From Streptomyces sp. NBC_00690 (lineage in GTDB: Bacteria; Actinomycetota; Actinomycetes; Streptomycetales; Streptomycetaceae), in assembly GCF_036226685.1 (NCBI RefSeq), contig NZ_CP109009.1, positions 6,103,501 through 6,167,500 of the forward strand: a DNA stretch of 64,000 nt. Reading direction: 5' to 3'. The first letter of the stretch is position 1. Every line of letters begins with the position of its first letter. Shown here one piece after another: positions 55,618 to 63,917 of this stretch. A program made the position numbers and the translations under genes. Below the pieces are notes generated by a model, which was not told where the DNA came from, did not search any database, and was given only the letters and a program-made list of their open reading frames with translations.

Positions 55618-56772
55618 ATGGATCGGTACCCGACGCCTCCCCGCTATCTCGACGAACGAACCGGCGACACCTACCCCCTCACCGGCCGACGCTGGCGCGC
55701 CGACAACGGGACCCCGCTGTCGGTGACCCCGCTCCCCGGCATCACCCGTCACGACATCGACACCGACGTCCGCTCGCTCTGGCGCTATCGAGCAGCACTT
55801 CCCGTCGCCATCCCCCGCCCCGTCTCGCTCGGCGAAGGCCGCACCCCCCTGATCGAAGCGCAGTGGGACGGCGTTCCGGTCACCTTCAAGGCGGAGTGGT
55901 TCAGCCCCACCGGCAGCTTCAAGGACCGCGGCACCACGGTGATGGTCTCCTTCCTCGCCCAACAGGGCATCACCGACGTCATCGAGGACAGTTCGGGCAA
56001 CGGCGGCGCCTCCGTCTCCGCCTACTGCGCCGCCGCAGGCATCCGGGCCACCATCCTCGTCCCCGCCGCCACCTCACCCGCCAAGATCCTCCAGAGCCGG
56101 GCGTACGGGGCGGACGTACGGCTCGTTCCCGGCGACCGCGAGGCGACCGCCGCCGAAGCACTGCGCCTGTCCGCCAAGACCAGCTACGCCAGCCACAACT
56201 GGCACCCCCTCTTCCTCCAGGGGACCAAGACCCTCGCGTACGAGATCTGGGAAGACCTCGGCTTCGAAGCACCCGACCAGGTGGTGACCGTGGCCGGAGC
56301 CGGCAGCACCGTGCTCGGCTGTGCGCTGGGCTTCGGTGAACTGCTCGCCGCCGGACAGATCGAGCGCCTGCCCCGACTGCTCGTCGCCCAACCGGCCAAC
56401 TGCGCACCCCTCCACGCTGCCTTCCAAGCCGGCGTGGAGCACGCCGTGCCCGGACAGTGGACGCCGACCATCGCCGAGGGAACCGCCATCGCGCACCCCG
56501 TCCGCCTCCCCGAGGTGCTGCGGGCCATCCGAGGCTCGGGCGGCGACATGGCGACCGTCCCCGAGGACGACATCAAGTCAGCCCTGCGGCGCCTCGCCGC
56601 ACAGGGCCTGTACGCGGAACCGACCAGCGCCACCGCCGCCGCCGCAATCGGCACCTTCGCCGCCCGCGGTCTGATCCGGCCCGGTGATCGCACCGTCGTC
56701 ATCCTCACCGGCTCCGGGCTCAAGGCCCCCGCCGCCCTGGCGGACACCTTCGACGGAAGCGACGCACCATGA
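55618..56772 (+). CDS. PLP-dependent lyase related to threonine synthase/diaminopropionate ammonia-lyase
   Basis: A 384-residue fold-type II PLP enzyme. The Schiff-base lysine is Lys102 in PTGSFKDRGTTVM, the phosphate loop is EDSSGNGGASVSAYCAAAG, and TSATAAAAIG and LTGSGLKAP close the active site. These fit the threonine synthase-like group; the paired DauR-type regulator hints at an amino-acid ammonia-lyase or racemase-like catabolic role rather than threonine synthesis. The ATG at 55618 is immediately after a 10-bp inverted repeat. The stop overlaps the next gene by 4 bases. Confidence 0.88.
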   Translation: MDRYPTPPRYLDERTGDTYPLTGRRWRADNGTPLSVTPLPGITRHDIDTDVRSLWRYRAALPVAIPRPVSLGEGRTPLIEAQWDGVPVTFKAEWFSPTGSFKDRGTTVMVSFLAQQGITDVIEDSSGNGGASVSAYCAAAGIRATILVPAATSPAKILQSRAYGADVRLVPGDREATAAEALRLSAKTSYASHNWHPLFLQGTKTLAYEIWEDLGFEAPDQVVTVAGAGSTVLGCALGFGELLAAGQIERLPRLLVAQPANCAPLHAAFQAGVEHAVPGQWTPTIAEGTAIAHPVRLPEVLRAIRGSGGDMATVPEDDIKSALRRLAAQGLYAEPTSATAAAAIGTFAARGLIRPGDRTVVILTGSGLKAPAALADTFDGSDAP

Positions 56773-57395
56773 CCGTCGAGGACGAACTGCTGCTGCGTGA
56801 GGCCGAGAAGATCACCACCGCGATCGGCCGGATGTTCCCCGGACTGTGCGAGGTGGTCCTGCACGACCTGCGCGACCCCGACCACTCCCTGCGCGCGATC
56901 GAGAACAACCTCTCCGGCCGGACCGTGGGGGAGCCCGCCACCGAACTGGGCCGCGCTCGCATCCAGGACCCCGACTTCCCGGCCGTCGTCCAGAACTATC
57001 CCAACCGCTTCCCCGACGGCCGCGCCGTCAAGAGCACCTCCATTGGCATCAAGAACAGCTCCGGTGCCTACGTGGCAGCGATCTGCCTCAACCTCGACAT
57101 CTCCGTGTTCGACGGTGTCGTCAACGGCATCAGCCGGCTGATCGCCACCGACGAGGGCGAGCGCCCCCTCCACGAGACCCTCCGCGCCCGGACCGTCGAA
57201 GAACTGCACGGCGTGGCGCAGGACTTCGCCGCCCGCCGCGGCCGATCGCCCCAGGCCCTGACCACGGCCGACAAGCGCGAACTGGTCCGCACCCTCGAAG
57301 CACAGGGCTTCCTCCAGGTGAAACACGCCGTACGGACCCTCGCAGGAATCCTGGGCGTCTCCCGGGCCACGGTCTACAACCACCTCCGGACCTGA
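56769..57395 (+). CDS. YheO/DauR-like PAS-HTH transcriptional regulator
   Basis: A 208-residue regulator. The N-terminal YheO-like PAS domain (LCEVVLHDLRDPDHSLRAIENNLSGRTVG, then KSTSIGIKNSSGAYVAAICLNLD) is followed by the C-terminal HTH_22 helix-turn-helix (FLQVKHAVRTLAGILGVSRATVYNHLR). DauR controls D-arginine catabolism in Pseudomonas, so this protein may respond to an amino acid used by the adjoining lyase. It starts within the stop of the lyase gene (ATGA). Confidence 0.9.
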   Translation: MTVEDELLLREAEKITTAIGRMFPGLCEVVLHDLRDPDHSLRAIENNLSGRTVGEPATELGRARIQDPDFPAVVQNYPNRFPDGRAVKSTSIGIKNSSGAYVAAICLNLDISVFDGVVNGISRLIATDEGERPLHETLRARTVEELHGVAQDFAARRGRSPQALTTADKRELVRTLEAQGFLQVKHAVRTLAGILGVSRATVYNHLRT

Positions 57396-57447
57396 CGGAC
57401 ACGTCCGGCACTTCCTTGGCGGAAGGCGACATGACGGGAAGAGTGGA

Positions 57448-57467
57448 CGCGCCCCACCCGGGGCGCG
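57448..57467 (+). terminator. Hairpin between the DauR-like and polysaccharide lyase genes
   Basis: Perfect 8-base arms CGCGCCCC and GGGGCGCG with loop ACCC. It lies 53 bases after the regulator stop, with no T-run. Confidence 0.6.
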
Positions 57468-57492
57468 ACCGCTCCCGTCCCCAGAGGTAGCC

Positions 57493-59853
57493 GTGCTGCT
57501 TCCGTCCCGTGGATCCCGCCGGGCCTTCCTCACCGGTATCGGTGCGGGCGCCCTCACTCTGGCCTCGACCGCACCGGCGTCCGCCGCCCCGCAGGGCGCC
57601 GACCCCTTCACCGAGCTCAGAAGACGCTGGCTGGAGATCAGTCTCGGCACCGGATACGACCCGACCGCGGAGCCGTACGCCTCCCGCATCGCCCGTACCG
57701 TGCGTCTCGCCGCAACCGCACGAGCCACGATGGCCCCCACCGCCCGCTCCCTCTGGCCCGACCACCCCTTCGACCCACCCGCCGGGATCACCCAGAGCTA
57801 CAGCCGGTTGTGGACCATGGCACGGGCCCATGCGCACACCCACGACCCCGACACCCTCGCCGATGTCCTGCGCGGCCTCGACCACCTCGCGACCACCGTC
57901 TACCACCCCGGCACCACCCGCTACGGAAACTGGTGGGAATGGCAGATCGGCGCTCCCCGCCATCTGATGGACCTCACCGCCGTCCTCCATGACCACCTCA
58001 CCGAGGAGCAACGCCGAGCGGCCTGCGCCGCCGTCGACCACTTCATCCCCGATGCCCTGCTCCGCACCTACGGCGGCACCTCCACCGGCGCCAACCGTGT
58101 CGACCTCTGCCGATCGGTCGCACTCCGCGGCATCCTGGGCGCCGCCCCGCAGCGCATCACCCTCGCCGTCGAGGCGTTGTCACCCGTCTTCCCCCAGGTG
58201 ACCAGCGGTGACGGTCTCCACCCCGACGGATCGTTCGTACAGCACACCTCGGTCGCCTACTCCGGCACCTATGGACAGGTCCTACTCGACGGTCTCGCGC
58301 GCCTCTTCGTCCTGCTCGCAGGCTCCCCCTGGGCGATCGTCGACCCCCGTCGCCGACATGTGTTCGACAGTGTGGAGCACGCGTACGCCCCGTTGATCCA
58401 CAACGGTCTGATGATGGACAGTGTCAACGGCCGGGCGATCAGCCGTGGGTACCTGCGCCACGACGACAGCCGGACCATGCGCAGCGACCACTTCCACGGG
58501 CACGCGATGATCGGCGCCATGGCACTGCTTGCCGAAGCCGCGAGCGAGCCGGAACGGAACCGGTGGCACGCACGGATCAAGGGCTGGATCGCCCGGGACA
58601 CCACCACACCGATCCTCACCAGCGCCCAGTACGAGGTGGCCGACCTCGCCCGGCTCCACTCCATCGCCCGCGGTCCGTCCCCTGTCGCGCCCGAGCCGGT
58701 CGGGCACCGACTCTTTCCGGCCATGGACCGCGCCGTGCATCGACGGCCGGGGTGGGCCGCCTGCATCGCCATGGCCTCGAACCGGATCTCGTTCTACGAA
58801 TGCGGCAATGGGGAGAACCCGCGCGGCTGGCACACCGGGGCCGGAATGCTCTCTTGGTGGCCGGATCGGTCAATGGTCGGCCAGGACCAGTACACCGACT
58901 GGTTCTGGCCGACGGTCGACTGGTACCGGCTGCCAGGCACCACCGTCTCCACCCGACGGCTCGCCGACCGTGCGGGGGGCGAATGGGGCGAGCCCCGTCC
59001 CGATGCCCGTTGGGTGGGCGGCACCACCGACGGGGAGTACGCGGCGATCGGTCAGTATCTGCGCGGCCTCGGGTCCACGCTCGAAGCCCGTAAGTCCTGG
59101 TTCTGCGTGGATGACGCCGTGATCTGTCTGGGTGCCGGAATCAGCTGTGGGGACGGCGTTCGCGTGGAGACGGTCGTGGACAACCGGCTGCTGGGTGCGG
59201 TTGGGGGCGCGCGGCTGACCCGTGGTCGGCGCTGGGCGCATCTGGAGGGCCATGGCGGTTGGGTCCTGCTCGGCGCCGAGGGGGAACTGCGCACCCTGCG
59301 CGAGCAGCGCACCGGGGCCTGGAGCGATATCAACACCATGAGCACCAGCGAGCGGGTGACCCGCCACTACCAGACGCTCTGGCTTGACCATGGAATCGAT
59401 CCGGTCGATGCGACGTACGCCTATCTGCTGATGCCGGGCGCGACCCGGCGGGCGGTCGCCAACCGGGCGGCTGAGGGGCGCCGGCTGCGGATCCTCGCCA
59501 ACGACGCCTCGCGGCAGGCGGTGGCTGTTCCGGCCCTCGGGCTGATGGCCGCGAACTTCTGGCGTCCCGGTACGGTGGGCCCGCTGATCGCGAGCGCTCC
59601 CGCCAGCGTCCTGGTGCGGATCGGGTCCCCACAGCAGGCGGAGCCGGCTCGCCGCGGACGGGTCGCCACCGTGTGCGTCAGCGATCCGGAGCGCTCCGGC
59701 GCCGCCCTGGACATCCGCTGGAACCACCCCGTGCGGGAGGTCCTGCACCATGATCCAGGCGTGGAGGTACGTGGTACGGGACGCTCGCTCAGGCTGCGGC
59801 TCAGCGGGACCGATCAGGGCGAGACGCTTCGCTGTGTTGTGACCCTCGCATGA
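57493..59853 (+). CDS. Polysaccharide lyase family 8 protein
   Basis: A 786-residue secreted lyase. A Tat signal (GSRRAFLTGIGAGALTLAS) starts it. The alpha/alpha-toroid catalytic domain has the aromatic patch NWWEWQIGAPR near 145, the catalytic Asn in STGANRVDL near 198, His and Tyr in FVQHTSVAYSGTYGQ near 249-260, and Arg in NGRAISRGYLR near 312-320. The beta-sandwich half follows. Family members cleave hyaluronate, chondroitin or xanthan by beta-elimination; the substrate cannot be told. The GTG start has AGAGGTAG upstream. It is separated from the DauR-like gene by a hairpin. Confidence 0.93.
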   Translation: MLLPSRGSRRAFLTGIGAGALTLASTAPASAAPQGADPFTELRRRWLEISLGTGYDPTAEPYASRIARTVRLAATARATMAPTARSLWPDHPFDPPAGITQSYSRLWTMARAHAHTHDPDTLADVLRGLDHLATTVYHPGTTRYGNWWEWQIGAPRHLMDLTAVLHDHLTEEQRRAACAAVDHFIPDALLRTYGGTSTGANRVDLCRSVALRGILGAAPQRITLAVEALSPVFPQVTSGDGLHPDGSFVQHTSVAYSGTYGQVLLDGLARLFVLLAGSPWAIVDPRRRHVFDSVEHAYAPLIHNGLMMDSVNGRAISRGYLRHDDSRTMRSDHFHGHAMIGAMALLAEAASEPERNRWHARIKGWIARDTTTPILTSAQYEVADLARLHSIARGPSPVAPEPVGHRLFPAMDRAVHRRPGWAACIAMASNRISFYECGNGENPRGWHTGAGMLSWWPDRSMVGQDQYTDWFWPTVDWYRLPGTTVSTRRLADRAGGEWGEPRPDARWVGGTTDGEYAAIGQYLRGLGSTLEARKSWFCVDDAVICLGAGISCGDGVRVETVVDNRLLGAVGGARLTRGRRWAHLEGHGGWVLLGAEGELRTLREQRTGAWSDINTMSTSERVTRHYQTLWLDHGIDPVDATYAYLLMPGATRRAVANRAAEGRRLRILANDASRQAVAVPALGLMAANFWRPGTVGPLIASAPASVLVRIGSPQQAEPARRGRVATVCVSDPERSGAALDIRWNHPVREVLHHDPGVEVRGTGRSLRLRLSGTDQGETLRCVVTLA

Positions 59854-59996
59854 ACACTTTATGGAAACTCCACAAAGATCAGTGGTCCCGAGCTGGTGGT
59901 TGAGCCGCTGTACTGGATGCTTCTGTGGGAGGTTCACAGGAGATCGGTCGCGAGACTGTGCAGAGTCAACGGGATGGTTTTCTTGGTCGCGTCCGT

Positions 59997-60007
59997 AGGG
60001 TCGATGT
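59997..60007 (+). promoter_or_regulatory. Candidate leaderless promoter -10 (TAGGGT) of accB
   Basis: TAGGGT at 59996/59997-60001 lies 6 bases before the ATG and no ribosome site is seen. Confidence 0.45.
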
Positions 60008-61591
60008 ATGACCGTTGTGGACGAGACTTCCAGCGAGCCCGCCGACACCCGTGGACGGGTGGCGGAGCTGCATGACCTGCGGGCGCGGGCGGTGGCGGGG
60101 CCGAGTGATCGGGCGACCGAGGCGCAGCATGCGAAGGGGAAGTTGACGGCGCGTGAGCGGATCGCGTTGTTGGTGGATGAGGGTTCGTTTCGTGAAGTGG
60201 AGCAGTTGCGGCGGCATCGGGCGGTTGGTTTTGGGTTGGAGGCGAAGCGTCCGTTCACTGATGGTGTGGTGACGGGGTGGGGCACGGTTGAGGGTCGGAC
60301 CGTGTTTGTGTATGCGCATGATTTTCGGATCTTTGGTGGTGCGTTGGGGGAGGCGCATGCGGCGAAGATTCATAAGATTATGGATATGGCGATTTCGGCG
60401 GGTGCGCCGTTGGTGTCGTTGAATGATGGTGCGGGTGCGCGTATTCAGGAGGGCGTGTCGGCGCTTGCTGGGTATGGGGGTATTTTTCAGCGGAATACGC
60501 GGGCGTCGGGTGTGATTCCGCAGATTTCGGTGATGTTGGGTCCGTGTGCGGGTGGTGCGGCGTATTCGCCGGCGTTGACGGACTTTGTGTTTATGGTGCG
60601 TGAGACGTCGCAGATGTTTATCACGGGTCCTGATGTGGTGAAGGCGGTGACGGGGGAGGAGATTACGCAGAATGGTCTCGGTGGTGCGGATGTGCACGCT
60701 GAGACGTCGGGTGTGGCGCATTTTGCGTATGACGATGAGGAGACGTGTATCGCTGAGGTGCGGTACCTCCTGTCGATGTTGCCGTCGAACAATCGGGAGA
60801 ATCCGCCGTTGGCGGTGTCGGATGATCCGGCGGATCGGCGCTCGGATGTGTTGTTGGATCTGGTGCCGGCGGATGGGAATCGTCCGTATGACATGCATCG
60901 GGTGATTGAGGAGTTGGTGGACGAGGGGGACTTCCTGGAGGTCCATGAGCGGTGGGCGCGGAACATCATCTGTGCGTTGGCTCGGTTGGACGGCCAGGTG
61001 GTGGGGATTGTGGCGAATCAGCCGCAGTCGTTGGCCGGGGTGTTGGACATCGAGGCGTCGGAGAAGGCGGCTCGGTTTGTTCAGATGTGTGATGCGTTCA
61101 ATATTCCGATTGTGACGCTGTTGGATGTGCCGGGGTTCTTGCCGGGGGTGGATCAGGAGCATGGTGGCATCATCCGGCATGGGGCGAAGTTGTTGTATGC
61201 GTATTGCAATGCGACGGTGCCGCGGATTTCTTTGATTCTGCGGAAGGCGTATGGCGGCGCTTATATTGTGATGGATTCGCAGTCGATCGGTGCGGATCTG
61301 ACGTTCGCCTGGCCGACGAACGAGATCGCGGTGATGGGTGCCGAGGGCGCCGCGAATGTGATCTTCCGTCGGCAGATCGCCGATGCGGAGGATCCCGAGG
61401 CCATGCGGACCCGCATGGTCAAGGAGTACAAGTCCGAGTTGATGCATCCGTACTACGCGGCCGAACGCGGACTGGTCGACGATGTGATCGACCCCGCCGA
61501 AACCCGTCAGGTACTGATCTCCTCACTCACCATGCTCCGCACCAAACACGCCGACCTGCCGTCCCGCAAGCACGGCAACCCCCCGCAGTAA
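60008..61591 (+). CDS. accB: Acyl-CoA carboxylase carboxyltransferase (beta) subunit
   Basis: A 527-residue carboxyltransferase that moves CO2 from carboxybiotin to acetyl- or propionyl-CoA, giving malonyl- or methylmalonyl-CoA. It has both crotonase-like halves: LTARERIALLVDEGSF, AKIHKIMDMAISAGAPLVSLNDGAGARIQEG, GPCAGGAAYSPALTDFVFMV in the first, and LDVPGFLPGVDQEHGGIIRHGAKLLYAY, KAYGGAYIVMDSQSIGADL in the second. The epsilon subunit follows at once. Most of the gene uses T- and G-ending codons unlike its neighbours; the first and last parts look normal. The gene name follows S. coelicolor use. Confidence 0.95.
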   Translation: MTVVDETSSEPADTRGRVAELHDLRARAVAGPSDRATEAQHAKGKLTARERIALLVDEGSFREVEQLRRHRAVGFGLEAKRPFTDGVVTGWGTVEGRTVFVYAHDFRIFGGALGEAHAAKIHKIMDMAISAGAPLVSLNDGAGARIQEGVSALAGYGGIFQRNTRASGVIPQISVMLGPCAGGAAYSPALTDFVFMVRETSQMFITGPDVVKAVTGEEITQNGLGGADVHAETSGVAHFAYDDEETCIAEVRYLLSMLPSNNRENPPLAVSDDPADRRSDVLLDLVPADGNRPYDMHRVIEELVDEGDFLEVHERWARNIICALARLDGQVVGIVANQPQSLAGVLDIEASEKAARFVQMCDAFNIPIVTLLDVPGFLPGVDQEHGGIIRHGAKLLYAYCNATVPRISLILRKAYGGAYIVMDSQSIGADLTFAWPTNEIAVMGAEGAANVIFRRQIADAEDPEAMRTRMVKEYKSELMHPYYAAERGLVDDVIDPAETRQVLISSLTMLRTKHADLPSRKHGNPPQ

Positions 61592-61620
61592 TGCTGCGGA
61601 GAAATGGGAGCCACATCAGT

Positions 61621-61830
61621 ATGAGCAGCAACCGTTCTTCTTCCTCCGTGCTGCGGGTCGAGAAGGGGCACTGCGACCCCGAGGAACTGGCCGCGATCAC
61701 CGCGGTCCTCCTGGCCCGTGCAGCCTCTCAGCCCGAGAGCGCACCGCTCCAGGAGCGCTCGACGGCGGCCGGCTGGCGGCGCCTGGAGCGTCAGCGCGGC
61801 TTCCAGCCCTCCCACAGTTGGCAGGGCTGA
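61621..61830 (+). CDS. accE: Acyl-CoA carboxylase epsilon subunit
   Basis: A 69-residue subunit. VLRVEKGHCDPEELAAITAVLLARA is the epsilon signature and the end RRLERQRGFQPSHSWQG is typical. It activates AccB in Streptomyces. The ATG at 61621 has GGGAG 10 bases upstream; the ATG at 61591 that overlaps the accB stop would add ten residues. It is the second gene of accB-accE, followed by a strong terminator. Confidence 0.92.
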   Translation: MSSNRSSSSVLRVEKGHCDPEELAAITAVLLARAASQPESAPLQERSTAAGWRRLERQRGFQPSHSWQG

Positions 61831-61863
61831 GCCAAGCGCCCGCAAACGGGCCGCACGACGCCG

Positions 61864-61904
61864 AGCCGGCCCCGTCCACTTCGAAGAGGTGGACGGGGCC
61901 GGCT
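61864..61904 (+). terminator. Rho-independent terminator after accE
   Basis: A very long stem (arms beginning AGCCGGCCCCGTCCAC and complement) with a GAA-type loop, followed by TT, 33 bases after accE. It may also serve the convergent cvn operon. Confidence 0.92.
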
Positions 61905-62257
61905 TTCGTCGTGCACGGACGGCGACCGCCCCGGGCACTTCCTGCGTACGTCCAGGTGCCTGCGTACGTCGGTGTGCCCGCGTACGTCGTGCCACAAGGG
62001 CCGCTGGTGGCCGTTGCGGGCTGTCTCAGGGCTGGCCGTGTGAGCGGGGCGGGCAAGTGCTCCGGTGCGACCGGCAGCCGCGCCTTTCACGGCAGTACGG
62101 CGCCGAGCGGTATGCCCCGAACCGGACCCACGGTGCTCCCCGGCCCGGCGCACCTGGCCCCTGGCAGCACGAAGCCCTCGTGCCTCCGCATGGAGGACGA
62201 GGGCTCATATGCTGCGTCTGCGTCCACGGGGCGCAGCCACCGCGTTCAGGGAACGGT
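61905..62257. other. Convergent intergenic region with three 18-bp repeats
   Basis: No gene is supported in this 353-bp stretch between accE and cvnD. It contains GCGTACGTC at 61944, 61962 and 61980, an exact 18-base period. Confidence 0.6.
61944..61988. repeat. Three 18-bp-period repeats with GCGTACGTC core
   Basis: The 9-base core recurs at 61944-61952, 61962-61970 and 61980-61988; the intervening bases are also similar. Confidence 0.85.
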
Positions 62258-62839
62258 CTAGCGCAGTCGTGCCATGAGGGCGTGTTCGACGAGGGTGATG
62301 AGGGCGCTTTTGGCGTCGGCGCGGTGGCGTGCGTCGGTGGTGATGATGGGGGTGTCGGGGCCGATTTGGAGTGCTTCGCGGACTTCTTCGGGGTTGTAGG
62401 GCTGGTGTCCGTCGAAGCCGTTGAGGGCGATGACGAAGGGGAGGCCGCTGTTTTCGAAGTAGTCGACGGCGGGGAAGCAGTCGGCGAGTCGGCGGGTGTC
62501 GACGAGGACGACGGCTCCGATGGCTCCTCGGACGAGGTCGTCCCACATGAACCAGAATCGGTCCTGTCCGGGGGTTCCGAAGAGGTAGAGGATGAGGTCC
62601 TGGTCGAGGGTGATGCGGCCGAAGTCCATGGCGACGGTGGTGGTGGTTTTGTCGCCGGTGTGGGTGAGGTCGTCGATGCCTGCGGATGCGCTGGTCATGA
62701 CGGCTTCGGTACGCAGCGGGTTGATCTCCGAGACGGCGCCGACGAACGTGGTCTTGCCCACGCCGAATCCGCCCGCCACCACGATTTTCGCGCTGGTGGT
62801 TGAGCGGGCTGCACCGCCGCTAGAGCTTGCGAAGTCCAC
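62258..62839 (-). CDS. cvnD: Conservon protein CvnD, small GTPase-like
   Basis: A 193-residue Ras-like GTPase of a conservon. Walker A is VVAGGFGVGKTTFVGAVSEI, DFGRI and GTPGQDRFWFMWDDL follow, and LNGFDG is in the guanine-specificity position. In S. coelicolor, conservons form a membrane-associated complex of kinase-like CvnA, roadblock CvnB, DUF742 CvnC and GTPase CvnD. The GTG start lies 20 bases inside the end of cvnC. Most of the gene has unusual A- and C-ending codons on its own strand. Confidence 0.95.
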   Translation of the reverse strand: MDFASSSGGAARSTTSAKIVVAGGFGVGKTTFVGAVSEINPLRTEAVMTSASAGIDDLTHTGDKTTTTVAMDFGRITLDQDLILYLFGTPGQDRFWFMWDDLVRGAIGAVVLVDTRRLADCFPAVDYFENSGLPFVIALNGFDGHQPYNPEEVREALQIGPDTPIITTDARHRADAKSALITLVEHALMARLR

Positions 62840-63395
62840 TGAGCACCCTTTCGAGCAGTGTCACATCTGGCTGACCGCCGACGGCCTCGTCGCCGCCGGG
62901 TTGATGAATGGCCACCATGCCCGCCTCGGCGAGGTCGGCCACGAGGATCCGGGCGACACCGAGAGGAAGATGGAGGAGTGCCGAGATCTCGGCTACGGAC
63001 TTGATCTCGAAGCACAGTCGGCAGATCCGCTGGTGCTCGGGCAGTTGCCCTTGCAGCCTCGCTGGATCTGCCGTGGTACTGACCAGCGCCTCGATGGCGA
63101 GCTGGTAACGCGGCCGGGTTCTGCCACCGGTCATCGCGTACGGACGCACCAGCGGGTTGTGCGCGTTCTGGTGCGACGGCGGCTCGGGTGGCCGCTGCTG
63201 CTGGTGGCCGTACTGCTGTGGGTCCTGGGGCGGGTACGGCTGCTGGTCGTGCGAGGGGTACGGCTGCTGCTGGTACGGCTGAGGGGTGTCCCCTCTGGTC
63301 GGGGTCGAAGGAAAGTTGTAGCGGTTGTGCGACTGCTCTCCGGGCATCCGATGAACACCGCCGTCATAACGGCGTCCGCCTGGGGGTGTTGCCAC
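62820..63395 (-). CDS. cvnC: Conservon protein CvnC, DUF742
   Basis: A 191-residue protein with a Gln/Pro/Tyr-rich disordered N-terminal half (repeats of QQPYP type) and a C-terminal DUF742 winged-helix-like domain: NPLVRPYAMTGGRTRPRYQLAIEALVS, QRICRLCFEIKSVAEISALLHLPLGVARILVADLAEAGMV. The GTG start follows a GGAGGAAAC site. It lies between cvnB and cvnD; a 12-bp hairpin is in the gap ahead of it. Confidence 0.95.
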   Translation of the reverse strand: MATPPGGRRYDGGVHRMPGEQSHNRYNFPSTPTRGDTPQPYQQQPYPSHDQQPYPPQDPQQYGHQQQRPPEPPSHQNAHNPLVRPYAMTGGRTRPRYQLAIEALVSTTADPARLQGQLPEHQRICRLCFEIKSVAEISALLHLPLGVARILVADLAEAGMVAIHQPGGDEAVGGQPDVTLLERVLSGLRKL

Positions 63396-63445
63396 GTTTC
63401 CTCCTCCGACCGCGAGTAAGCCGGTTCCTGTCCCTGTGGGGGGTG

Positions 63446-63473
63446 CGCCACCGCACCCTATGGTGCGGTGGCG
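63446..63473 (-). terminator. Perfect 12-bp hairpin between cvnB and cvnC
   Basis: Arms CGCCACCGCACC and complement with loop CTAT lie in the 98-bp spacer inside the operon. No T-run, so it may tune expression or stability rather than terminate. Confidence 0.65.
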
Positions 63474-63493
63474 TGAAACGCACTGTCTGCCTA

Positions 63494-63916
63494 TTAGTTG
63501 AGAAGACTCCCCTGAAGTTCGGCGCGAAGGTCCGGAGTTAGGACATTCCCGGCGCGATCCACCAGCAGAGCCATCTCATAGCCCACCAGACCGATGTCGG
63601 CCTCGGGATGGGCCAGCACGGCAAGCGAGGAGCCGTCGGAGATGGACATGAGGAAGAGGAAGCCCCGTTCCATCTCCACCACCGTCTGGTTGACCGCGCC
63701 GCCTTCGAAGATCCTGGACGCTCCTGCGGTGAGCGAGGTCAAACCAGAGGCGACCGCCGCCAGTTGATCCGCCCGATCGCGCGGGAACCCTTCAGACATC
63801 GCCAGCAGGAGTCCGTCGGCGGAGACCACCACGGTGTGGGACACCCCGGGGGTGTTGTCCACGAAGTTGGTGATCAACCAGTTCAGATTCTGCGCCGCCT
63901 GGCTCATCGGGCTCAC
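63494..63916 (-). CDS. cvnB: Conservon protein CvnB, roadblock/LC7
   Basis: A 140-residue roadblock/LC7 domain protein: LNWLITNFVDNTPGVSHTVVVSADGLLLAMSEGFPRDRADQLAAVASGL and GFLFLMSISDGSSLAVLAHPEADIGLVGYEMALLVD. Such proteins regulate partner GTPases, here CvnD. The GTG at 63916 is chosen because AGGAG lies 7 bases upstream; the ATG at 63907 is an alternative. It begins 1 base after the cvnA stop. Confidence 0.95.
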   Translation of the reverse strand: MSPMSQAAQNLNWLITNFVDNTPGVSHTVVVSADGLLLAMSEGFPRDRADQLAAVASGLTSLTAGASRIFEGGAVNQTVVEMERGFLFLMSISDGSSLAVLAHPEADIGLVGYEMALLVDRAGNVLTPDLRAELQGSLLN

Positions 63917-63917
63917 A

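Noticed and set aside
59966..61447. 493-residue minus-strand ORF opposite accB
   Set aside because: Basic, His/Arg-rich low-complexity translation caused by the skewed composition of accB; no domain.
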